From Anoxypelagibacter denitrificans (GTDB lineage Bacteria; Pseudomonadota; Alphaproteobacteria; Pelagibacterales; Pelagibacteraceae), in NCBI GenBank assembly GCA_017640265.1, contig JAGFVZ010000004.1, forward strand, positions 1-31,864: a stretch of DNA of 31,864 nt, given 5' to 3'. Positions 7,085 through 14,719 of the stretch are shown in pieces. The position numbers and the translations under genes were made by a program. The notes under the pieces were generated by a model. The model saw nothing but the letters and a program-made list of their open reading frames with translations. It ran no database searches and was not told where the DNA came from. How positions within the stretch are numbered: the first letter of the stretch is position 1; every line of letters begins with the position of its first letter.

Positions 7085-8252
7085 ACAAAAAAAAACTATG
7101 AATTTAAATTTTGGCCCACAACACCCGGCTGCTCATGGTGTGCTTAGGCTTATACTTCAATTGGATGGTGAGCTCGTAGAGAAAATAGATCCTCATATTG
7201 GTTTACTTCATAGAGGAACAGAAAAATTAATTGAGCACAAAACATACATTCAAGCACTACCATATTTTGACAGATTAGATTATGTAGCGCCAATGAACCA
7301 GGAGCATGCTTTTGCATTAACCACGGAAAAATTATTAAAAATCGAGGTACCTATAAGAGCTCAATATTTAAGAGTTATTTTCTGTGAAATCGGAAGAATT
7401 TTAAATCATTTATTAAACATAACCACACAAGCTATAGATGTTGGGGCATTAACACCTTCTCTATGGGGATTTGAAGAACGAGAAACTTTAATGACATTTT
7501 ATGAGAGAGCATCAGGATCAAGACTGCATGCAAATTATTTTAGAACTGGCGGAGTTCATCAAGATGTGCCAAATAATCTTTTAACCGATATAGAAAAATT
7601 TTGCAAAACTTTCCCAAAAATAATCGATGACATAGAGACCCTTCTTACTGATAACAGAATTTTTAAACAGAGAAATGTTGAAATTGGCATTGTTACAAAA
7701 GAAGAGGCTATAGCCCATAGCTTTTCAGGGGTAATGTTGAGAGGATCTGGTATTGCATGGGATTTAAGAAAATCACAACCCTATGAATGTTATGAAAATT
7801 TAGATTTCAAAATACCAATTGGAAAGAACGGTGATTGTTATGACAGATATTTGTGCAGGATTAACGAGATGCGTGAAAGCGTAAAAATTATAAAACAGTG
7901 TCTTAAACTAATTCCTATAGGTCCGGTCAAATCGGTAGATGGTAAAATATCACCTCCCAAAAAAGAAGAGATGAAAGAATCTATGGAAGCTTTAATTCAT
8001 CATTTCAAACTTTTTACAGAGGGATACAGAGTTCCAAAAGGTGAGGTTTACTGTGCTGTTGAGGCTCCTAAGGGCGAGTTCGGAGTTTATTTAATATCTG
8101 ATGGAAGCAGCAAACCTTATAGATGTAAAATTAGAGCACCAGGATTTTCTCATCTCCAAGCAATGGACTATTTAGTTCGGGGGCATATGTTAGCTGATGT
8201 ACCTGCCGTTTTAGGGTCTTTAGATATAGTTTTTGGCGAGGTAGATAGATGA
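7077..8252 (+). CDS. nuoD: NADH-quinone oxidoreductase subunit D
   Basis: 391 residues, the normal 49-kDa subunit length. It starts MTKQKKTMNLNFGPQHPAAHGVLRL, and the NFGPQHPAAHGVL loop carries the His that lies in the quinone site. Other family marks are HIGLLHRGTEKLIE, PYFDRLDYVAPMNQEHAF, the RTGGVHQDVP segment, and the C-terminal GSLDIVFGEVDR. It forms the quinone-binding chamber with NuoB and descends from NiFe-hydrogenase large subunits, but the hydrogenase metal ligands are absent as expected. It overlaps nuoC by 8 nt and nuoE by 4 nt (ATGA). Confidence 0.97.
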   Translation: MTKQKKTMNLNFGPQHPAAHGVLRLILQLDGELVEKIDPHIGLLHRGTEKLIEHKTYIQALPYFDRLDYVAPMNQEHAFALTTEKLLKIEVPIRAQYLRVIFCEIGRILNHLLNITTQAIDVGALTPSLWGFEERETLMTFYERASGSRLHANYFRTGGVHQDVPNNLLTDIEKFCKTFPKIIDDIETLLTDNRIFKQRNVEIGIVTKEEAIAHSFSGVMLRGSGIAWDLRKSQPYECYENLDFKIPIGKNGDCYDRYLCRINEMRESVKIIKQCLKLIPIGPVKSVDGKISPPKKEEMKESMEALIHHFKLFTEGYRVPKGEVYCAVEAPKGEFGVYLISDGSSKPYRCKIRAPGFSHLQAMDYLVRGHMLADVPAVLGSLDIVFGEVDR

Positions 8253-8857
8253 CCTTGAAAAAAGTACACGATAAACAACCAGAGAAATTTGAGTTTACTA
8301 AAGAAAATTTAGAATTAGCAAAAAATATATTGGAAAAGTATCCAAAGAATCAAAAAAAAAGTGCAGTTATGCCTCTACTATATCTTGCGCAAAACCAAAA
8401 TAATAACTGGATACCACTTGCGGCTTTAAAATATATAGGAAAATTTTTATCAATGCCTTACATAAACGTTTATGAGGTAGCAACATTTTATACTATGTAT
8501 AATTTAGCTCCAGTTGGAAAATATTTTATTCAAGTTTGCACAACGAGTCCATGTTTATTAAGAGGTGCAAACGAAATTGTCAAAACTTGTCAAAAAAAAA
8601 TTTCAAAAAACGAAAGTGATATTTCAGAAAATGGTCTTTGTTCTTGGACTGAAGTTGAATGTCTAGGGGCTTGTGTTAACGCACCTATAATACAGGTTAA
8701 TAAAGATTATTATGAAGACTTGGATCAAAAAAGTACGGAAAAAATATTAGACGGATTTATGAATGACAAACCTTTGCAGTTTGGATCTTTTAGAAATAGA
8801 AAAAGCACAGCCCCAGAAAAGATCAAATCTAAATTGAATGGAGCAGAAGATGCTTAA
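8249..8857 (+). CDS. nuoE: NADH-quinone oxidoreductase subunit E
   Basis: 202 residues. NuoE (24-kDa subunit) carries the [2Fe-2S] cluster N1a beside the flavin. The four ligands are seen in VCTTSPCLLRG (Cys pair) and VECLGACVNAPIIQVN (Cys pair). The N-terminal helical bundle has YPKNQKKSAVMPLLYLAQ and VYEVATFYTMYNL, standard for the family. After about residue 170 a basic tail of about 30 residues contains STAPEKIKSK, also common in alphaproteobacteria. The ATG overlaps nuoD by 4 nt; its end overlaps nuoF by 8 nt. Confidence 0.95.
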   Translation: MTLKKVHDKQPEKFEFTKENLELAKNILEKYPKNQKKSAVMPLLYLAQNQNNNWIPLAALKYIGKFLSMPYINVYEVATFYTMYNLAPVGKYFIQVCTTSPCLLRGANEIVKTCQKKISKNESDISENGLCSWTEVECLGACVNAPIIQVNKDYYEDLDQKSTEKILDGFMNDKPLQFGSFRNRKSTAPEKIKSKLNGAEDA

Positions 8858-10199
8858 GGAAGAAGATAAAATATTTAAGAATTTATATAATGATTTAGGT
8901 TCGAGTTTAGAAGATTCTTTAAAGAGAGACGATTGGTCCAATACAAAAGAGTTAATTTCCAAAGGAAGAGAATGGATTATTAATGAAATAAAAACATCTG
9001 AACTAAAAGGCAGAGGAGGGGCGGGTTTTCCAACTGCTTTAAAATGGTCGTTTGCTCCTAAAAAAATTGGTTCACGACCTCATTATTTAGTAATTAACGC
9101 TGACGAATCTGAACCTGGAACTTGTAAAGACAGAGATATAATAAGATTCGAACCTCAAAAATTGATCGAGGGTTGTTTGATCTCAGCTTTCGCTGTTAAC
9201 GCACACACTTGTTATATTTATATTAGAGGAGAATTTTTTAATGAAGGCGCTAAACTTCAAGAAGCAATAAACGAGGCCTATGAAAAAAAATTTCTTGGAA
9301 AAAACGCATGTGGATCAGGGTGGGATTTTGATATTCATATTCATTTTGGAGCGGGAGCATATATTTGTGGAGAGGAAACAGCATTACTCGAAAGTTTAGA
9401 AGGGAACAAAGGTCAACCAAGATCAAAACCACCATTTCCAGCTTTAGTTGGATTATACGGGTGCCCCACAATTGTAAATAATGTTGAAACAATTGCTGTG
9501 GTTCCCACTATTTTAAGAAGAGGTGGAAAATGGTTTGCATCCATTGGACGTCCTAAAAATACCGGAACAAAAATATTTTGTATTTCTGGTAATGTGAACA
9601 GTCCTTGTAATGTTGAAGAAGAAATGGGAATACCTTTAAAAGAACTAATCGAAAAACATGCGGGCGGAGTCATTGGTGGATGGAAAAATTTACAAGCTGT
9701 TATACCCGGAGGTTCCTCAATGCCTCTTCTTCCCAAAGAAACTTGTGAAACCATAAAAATGGATTTTGATTATTTAACAGCTGTTAAAAGTGGATTAGGT
9801 ACTGCCGGAGTAGTTGTTATTAACAAAGATGCAGACATTATTAAATGTATGGCAAGAATATCTAGATTCTATAAACACGAAAGTTGCGGACTATGTACAC
9901 CCTGCAGAGAAGGTTCGGGTTGGATGTGGAGAATACTTGAAAGAGTAGCAAAAGGTGACGCAACTCATAAGGATATCGATCTATTATCAGATGTTACAAA
10001 ACAAATTGAAGGTCATACCATTTGTGCATTTGGAGAAGGTTCGGCATGGCCAGTACAAGGTCTTCTAAGACATTTTAGAAAAGAAATAGAGAAGAGGTGC
10101 TTTGCAGAGCCCGTCATTAAAAAGAAGAGAAAGATACCTTATTTGATTGACCAACATTTATTAGAAAGTAAAAATGCCAAAAATTACGATAAACAATAA
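8850..10199 (+). CDS. nuoF: NADH-quinone oxidoreductase subunit F
   Basis: 449 residues from the ATG at 8850. This start is preferred to the ATG at 8838 because GGAG (8840-8843) lies 6 nt upstream of 8850, while it would be part of the coding sequence for the earlier one. NuoF binds NADH and FMN and holds [4Fe-4S] cluster N3. Visible marks are the glycine-rich LKGRGGAGFPTALKW nucleotide loop, NADESEPGTCKDR, GAGAYICGEETALLESLEG, and the cluster ligands in ESCGLCTPCREG plus the Cys in GHTICAFGEG. It overlaps nuoE by 8 nt and nuoG by 26 nt, the largest overlap in the operon. Confidence 0.96.
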   Translation: MLKEEDKIFKNLYNDLGSSLEDSLKRDDWSNTKELISKGREWIINEIKTSELKGRGGAGFPTALKWSFAPKKIGSRPHYLVINADESEPGTCKDRDIIRFEPQKLIEGCLISAFAVNAHTCYIYIRGEFFNEGAKLQEAINEAYEKKFLGKNACGSGWDFDIHIHFGAGAYICGEETALLESLEGNKGQPRSKPPFPALVGLYGCPTIVNNVETIAVVPTILRRGGKWFASIGRPKNTGTKIFCISGNVNSPCNVEEEMGIPLKELIEKHAGGVIGGWKNLQAVIPGGSSMPLLPKETCETIKMDFDYLTAVKSGLGTAGVVVINKDADIIKCMARISRFYKHESCGLCTPCREGSGWMWRILERVAKGDATHKDIDLLSDVTKQIEGHTICAFGEGSAWPVQGLLRHFRKEIEKRCFAEPVIKKKRKIPYLIDQHLLESKNAKNYDKQ

Positions 10200-12279
10200 A
10201 GATATAGAATTTAAAGACGGCATGACCGTTCTTCAAGCATGTGAGTTAGCTGGAGTTGAGATTCCAAGATTTTGTTATCACGAACGTTTGTCAATAGCTG
10301 GGAACTGCAGGATGTGTTTAGTTGAAATGGAAAAATCAGCAAAACCTATTGCTTCATGCGCTATGCCAGCGACCGAAGGAATGAACATAAAGACTAATAC
10401 CCAAATGGTTGAAAAAGCCAGAAAGGGAGTAATGGAATTTTTGTTAACCAATCATCCTTTGGATTGTCCAGTTTGTGACCAGGGAGGTGAATGTGATTTA
10501 CAAGACCAATCACTTTATTATGGATTTGATAAATCTAGGTTTAAAGAAAATAAACGAGAAGTAAAAGATAAACACATGGGTTCACTAATAAAAACCCAAA
10601 TGACGAGATGTATCCATTGTACTAGATGTATAAGGTTTTCAACTGAAATTGCAGGAGTCCCAGAGCTAGGAGCTATTGGTCGAGGTGAAAATATGGAAAT
10701 TACAACTTATTTAGAACATTCAATGGAATCTGAGTTATCGGCAAATGTGATTGATCTTTGTCCCGTGGGAGCTTTAACATCTAAACCTTATGCATTTAAA
10801 GCGAGACCATGGGAATTAAAAAAAACAGAAAGCATCGACGTAATGGATGCGGTTGCCTCAAATATCAGGGTCGATAGTTATGGCTGGGAAGTTAAAAGAA
10901 TTTTACCCAGATTAAATAATAATATTAACGAAGAATGGATTTCAGATAAAACTCGCTATGCTTGCGATGGATTATTAAAACAGAGATTAGACAAACCTTA
11001 TAAAAGGGAGAACGGAAAATTAACGGAATGTACCTGGGATGAAGCTATAGATTTAATTTCTTCTAAAATTAAAGAAACAAATCCAAAAACTATTGCAGGC
11101 CATATAGGAGATATGGCAAGCATGGAAACGATAAACTCCTTCAAAAACTTGTTAAATTCAATCGGAGCAAATAATTATGAATTTAGAGAAAAACCTTTTT
11201 ATATAAATCCCAAAAATAAAATAAATTATATATTTAATTCTTCAATAAACGGAATAGAAAAGTGTGATTTATTGTTACTTGTGGGAGCAAACCCTCGTCA
11301 TGAGGCAACAATGCTTAATGCTAGAATTAGAAAATCTTTTGTAAATAAAAAATTACCAATATATTCAATAGGCGATTCAGGTAATTTAACCTACGATTAC
11401 AAAATTATTGGAGAAAAAACTGAAGATATTAAAAAATTAATTGAAGGTTAAAACGAAATAAGCAGAAAAATTTTAAACGCAAAATATCCAATAGTAATAA
11501 TTGGAGAGTCAGCTTTAGAACTAAAATCAGGTGAATTTATTTTAGAAGGCATAAAAGATTTTCTTTTTAAAAATAATTTTATAACCGAGCAATGGAATGC
11601 GTTTAATATTCTCATACAAAATGCATCCACTGTTGGTGCAATTGATTTAAATTTTTTGGATATTGATAAAAAAAATAACTTTAATTTTTTTGATAAATTA
11701 AATAAAAATCAGTTTGATTTATTATATTTGGTTGGTTCAGATAACTTAGATTTTGTTAAGAAAAATGAGTTTATCGTTTATCAAGGCAGTCATGGTGATC
11801 GAATGACTCAGATTGCGGATGTAATTATACCAAGTCCAGCTTATACCGAACAAGATGGGTTATTTATAAATTTAGAAGGAAGATTGCAGCAATGTATAAA
11901 AGCTACGTATCCTCCTGGTAATTCCTTAGAAGATTGGAAAGTTTTTAATTTATTAAATAAGCGCTTAACAAATAAAGAATTATTTAAAAATTTTCATCAA
12001 CTAAGACAAGAGACTTTAAAACAAGTTAAAAATCATTCTGATTTTAATTTATTACCCAAAACTAAAATAAAAGAATTACAGCAAAAATCGGGTGAATTTA
12101 AATATCCTTTTTTAGGTTCACTTAGATCTGCAGATCAAAGGGTTTCATATATAGATGAATTTATAACAATTAAAGAAGTGGATTATTATTTTAGTAATTC
12201 AATTGCGCGAGCTTCAAAAACTATGAGCAATTGTAGGGCTGAAAGATCAAAAAGTTTCAAAAACAAAACAGGTAGTTAA
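10174..12279 (+). pseudogene. nuoG: NADH-quinone oxidoreductase subunit G, interrupted by an in-frame TAA
   Basis: One frame of 701 codons broken only by TAA at 11449-11451 (codon 426). The first part (425 aa) starts MPKITINNKDIEF and has the [2Fe-2S] ligands C34, C45, C48 and C62, the HPLDCPVCDQGGECDLQD cluster, and CIHCTRCIRF ... DLCPVGAL, followed by the start of the molybdopterin-oxidoreductase-like domain. After the stop the same frame gives 275 more residues that still read as NuoG (YPIVIIGESAL, WNAFNILIQNASTVGAIDL, DVIIPSPAYTEQDGLFINLEGR, SIARASKTMSNC). A TTG at 11656 could only begin a fragment. A 52-nt nuoH-like patch lies at 12099-12150. With all other nuo genes intact, a sequencing error, a fresh nonsense mutation (Lys or Gln codon to TAA) or readthrough are all possible. 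Confidence 0.85.
12099..12150 (+). repeat. nuoH-like 52-nt patch inside nuoG (copy 1)
   Basis: Positions 12099-12150 match 12685-12736 in nuoH at 49 of 52 bases, including 35 consecutive identical bases (12099-12133). Both copies begin at codon position 3, so nuoG encodes KYPFLGSLRSADQRVSY where nuoH encodes KYPFLGSLRSAAQMISY. The three mismatches all change the amino acid. The motif is a hallmark of NuoH and is not expected in NuoG, so nuoG is the likely recipient. Confidence 0.9.
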
Positions 12280-12280
12280 C

Positions 12281-13279
12281 ATGGAATTATTTAGTATTTT
12301 ATATAATGAAGTTTATAAAATTTTATTATTACTAATACCCGTATTAGTATCCGTAGCGTTGATTGTTTGGTTTGAGAGAAGGGTCTGGGGCTTTGTACAA
12401 AAAAGAAGAGGCCCAAATGTTGTAGGACCTTTTGGAATACTTCAAACATTAGCTGATGCTTTAAAATATATTTTTAAAGAAATTGTAATTCCAGCTAGCG
12501 CAGATAAAATTGTTTTCATTCTTGCTCCAATTGTAACAATGACCTTAGCTTTAGTTGCGTGGGCAGTGATACCATTCAGTGAAAAAATGATTATTTCCGA
12601 TATCAATGTTGGAATACTATATGTTTTTGCTATTTCTTCTTTGGGTGTTTACGGAATCATATTGGGTGGTTGGGCTTCGAATTCTAAATATCCTTTTTTA
12701 GGTTCACTTAGATCTGCAGCTCAAATGATTTCATATGAAGTCTCAATTGGTATAATCATTATAAACGTGCTGTTATGCGTTGGTTCTTTAAATCTAAAAG
12801 ATATTGTTTTAGCTCAAGAAAAATTGTGGTTTGTAATTCCTTTATTTCCAATGTTTGTAATTTATTTTATATCTGCCCTGGCAGAAACAAACCGAACACC
12901 TTTTGATTTGCCGGAGGCAGAATCAGAACTGGTTGCTGGTTATCAAACAGAATATTCTGGAATGATGTATGCGATGTTTTGGCTTGGAGAATATGCAAAT
13001 ATTTTATTAATGTGCGCTCTGGGATCAATTCTCTTCTTGGGAGGATGGTTATCTCCTGTCGATATCTATCCCTTTAATATTATTCCGGGTCCATTCTGGA
13101 TGATCTTCAAGATTTTATTATTATTTTTTATATTCGCAATTATTAAAGCAGTAGTTCCTAGATACAGATACGACCAGTTAATGAGATTAGGCTGGAAGGT
13201 TTTTTTACCTTTTTCTCTAATTTATGTAGTTTTGACGGCAAGTTTTTTAATTTATTTTGATTTACTTCCAAACAAATGA
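12281..13279 (+). CDS. nuoH: NADH-quinone oxidoreductase subunit H
   Basis: 332 residues with eight or nine membrane helices, the normal NuoH/ND1 length. NuoH forms much of the quinone entry tunnel and links the hydrophilic arm to the proton pumps. Conserved parts are WFERRVWGFVQKRRGPNVVGPFGILQTLADALKYIFKE, the GWASNSKYPFLGSLRSAAQMISYEVSIG loop, SALAETNRTPFDLPEAESELVAGYQTEYSGM, and the closing PRYRYDQLMRLGWK. It starts 1 nt after the nuoG stop. Bases 12685-12736 are the apparent source of the patch in nuoG; this copy fits the family consensus. Confidence 0.97.
   Translation: MELFSILYNEVYKILLLLIPVLVSVALIVWFERRVWGFVQKRRGPNVVGPFGILQTLADALKYIFKEIVIPASADKIVFILAPIVTMTLALVAWAVIPFSEKMIISDINVGILYVFAISSLGVYGIILGGWASNSKYPFLGSLRSAAQMISYEVSIGIIIINVLLCVGSLNLKDIVLAQEKLWFVIPLFPMFVIYFISALAETNRTPFDLPEAESELVAGYQTEYSGMMYAMFWLGEYANILLMCALGSILFLGGWLSPVDIYPFNIIPGPFWMIFKILLLFFIFAIIKAVVPRYRYDQLMRLGWKVFLPFSLIYVVLTASFLIYFDLLPNK
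12685..12736 (+). repeat. nuoH source segment of the 52-nt duplicated patch (copy 2)
   Basis: This is the nuoH partner of 12099-12150, 586 nt downstream. Upstream of the 52 bases both copies also share GAATT, offset by one extra base here, so short homology extends past the left edge. The encoded loop is conserved in NuoH and therefore likely ancestral. Confidence 0.88.
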
Positions 13280-13285
13280 ATTTAA

Positions 13286-13771
13286 ATGCAACTAAATAGA
13301 ATTTTTAAAATTATATTTTTATCGGAATTTGTTAAAGCAATAATTATTGCTATTAGAGAAATTTTTAGGAAAAAGAAGACACTAAATTATCCTTTTGAAA
13401 AAGGAAAAATTAGTTCAAGATTTAGAGGAGAACATGCTTTAAGAAGGTATCCCAATGGCGAAGAAAGATGTATTGCCTGTAAATTATGCGAAGCGGTATG
13501 TCCGGCTCAAGCGATAACGATCGAGTCGGAAGAAAGATCAGATGGCAGTAGAAAAACAACAAGATATGACATTGATATGATCAAATGTATTTATTGTGGA
13601 CTGTGTGAAGAGTCTTGCCCGGTGGATGCAATTGTTCAAGGTCCAAATTTTGAATTTGCAACAGAAACTAGAGAAGAACTTTATTATAACAAAGAAAAAT
13701 TGTTAGAGAATGGGGACAGATGGGAGTCGGTTTTAGCAGAAAACATTAAAATTGACAGGCCTTACAGGTAG
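13286..13771 (+). CDS. nuoI: NADH-quinone oxidoreductase subunit I
   Basis: 161 residues, the usual alphaproteobacterial length. NuoI carries two [4Fe-4S] clusters, N6a and N6b, that bridge NuoG to NuoB. Both ferredoxin-type motifs are intact: C62-x2-C65-x2-C68-x3-C72 (CIACKLCEAVCP) and C101-x2-C104-x2-C107-x3-C111 (CIYCGLCEESCP). The N-terminal amphipathic helix (about 5-27) and the RFRGEHALRRYPNGEERC lead-in are standard. It starts 6 nt after nuoH, and nuoJ follows after 11 nt, the largest gap in this operon. Confidence 0.97.
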   Translation: MQLNRIFKIIFLSEFVKAIIIAIREIFRKKKTLNYPFEKGKISSRFRGEHALRRYPNGEERCIACKLCEAVCPAQAITIESEERSDGSRKTTRYDIDMIKCIYCGLCEESCPVDAIVQGPNFEFATETREELYYNKEKLLENGDRWESVLAENIKIDRPYR

Positions 13772-13782
13772 GTAATTAATTA

Positions 13783-14415
13783 ATGATAGCACACGCGATA
13801 TTTTTTTATTTTTTTTCTATAATTGCAATTTTATCTGCAATTATGGTGATTGTTTCAAGAAACACCGTACATTCTGTACTTTTTTTGATTTTGGATTTCA
13901 TTTCAATCTCCTGTCTTTTCATAATGATTGGAGCAGAATTTTTAGGAATGATGATGCTTATTGTATACGTAGGAGCTGTAGCGGTTTTATTTGTATTTGT
14001 TGTAATGTTAATGAATGTAAGCGAACAAAAGCTATCTTGGTTTAGAGGTTCAAAAAAATCCACTCACATCCCAATAGGACTTATTGTAGGGTTTGTAATT
14101 TTATTAGAGCTCATTGTTATTACAGGAGGATGGAAATACAAAGATACCTTTTCAGAAACGAAATTTTTGACCTTTGACAAAGATTTTACAAATACTCACT
14201 TAATAGGAAACGTCATGTACACAGAATATATACATTTATTTCAAATTTCCGGAATAATTTTATTACTCTCGATGGTTGGAGCAATAGTTTTAACTTATAG
14301 AAAGAGAGAGGGCATTAAGAAGCAAGATTACTTTAGACAGGTGTCTAGAGAATACGAAGATTCTGTAAAATTAGTTGAAGTTGAATTTAATAAAGGAGTT
14401 AAATTAGATGATTGA
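13783..14415 (+). CDS. nuoJ: NADH-quinone oxidoreductase subunit J
   Basis: 210 residues with five membrane helices. NuoJ/ND6 is a membrane-arm subunit whose third helix takes part in coupling quinone reduction to proton pumping. The family signature is FLILDFISISCLFIMIGAEFLGMMMLIVYVGAVAVLFVFVVMLMN at about 35-80, containing the EFLGMMMLIVYVGAVAVLFVFVVM core. The end, LLLSMVGAIVLTYRKR, is also typical. A charged cytoplasmic tail of about 35 residues follows. Its last 8 nt overlap the start of nuoK (ATGATTGA), implying coupled translation. Confidence 0.95.
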   Translation: MIAHAIFFYFFSIIAILSAIMVIVSRNTVHSVLFLILDFISISCLFIMIGAEFLGMMMLIVYVGAVAVLFVFVVMLMNVSEQKLSWFRGSKKSTHIPIGLIVGFVILLELIVITGGWKYKDTFSETKFLTFDKDFTNTHLIGNVMYTEYIHLFQISGIILLLSMVGAIVLTYRKREGIKKQDYFRQVSREYEDSVKLVEVEFNKGVKLDD

Positions 14416-14719
14416 AATTGGCTTAGGACATTATCTTACTCTGGGAGCTATAATTTTTTCACTAGGCACAATAGGAATCTTTCTAAATAGAAAAAATATT
14501 ATTGTTATTTTGATGTCTATTGAGTTGATGCTATTGGCAGTTAATATAAATCTTGTTTCATTCTCTATTTATCTCGAAGATATAGTTGGCCAAATATTTA
14601 CTATGCTCATATTAACTGTGGCTGCCGCTGAAGCTGCTATAGGGTTAGCAATCATTGTTTCATACTACAGAAACAAAGGTTCAGTAAGAGTAGAAGAAAT
14701 AAATGAAATGAAAGGTTAA
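14408..14719 (+). CDS. nuoK: NADH-quinone oxidoreductase subunit K
   Basis: 103 residues and three membrane helices, the normal NuoK/ND4L size. The two buried glutamates that carry protons are present: E39 in ILMSIELMLLAVNINLV and E76 in LTVAAAEAAIGLAIIV, matching E36 and E72 of E. coli NuoK. It begins GHYLTLGAIIFSLGTIGIFLNRKN, typical of the family. The start overlaps nuoJ by 8 nt and nuoL follows directly with no gap (TAA then ATG). Confidence 0.96.
   Translation: MIEIGLGHYLTLGAIIFSLGTIGIFLNRKNIIVILMSIELMLLAVNINLVSFSIYLEDIVGQIFTMLILTVAAAEAAIGLAIIVSYYRNKGSVRVEEINEMKG

Noticed and set aside
9413..9754. A 113-residue minus-strand open frame
   Set aside because: It lies opposite conserved nuoF motifs and has no ribosome site or family resemblance.
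11656..12279. A separate 207-residue gene starting at TTG 11656
   Set aside because: It is in the same frame as nuoG with conserved NuoG sequence between the stop and this TTG, so it is the 3' part of nuoG, not an independent gene.
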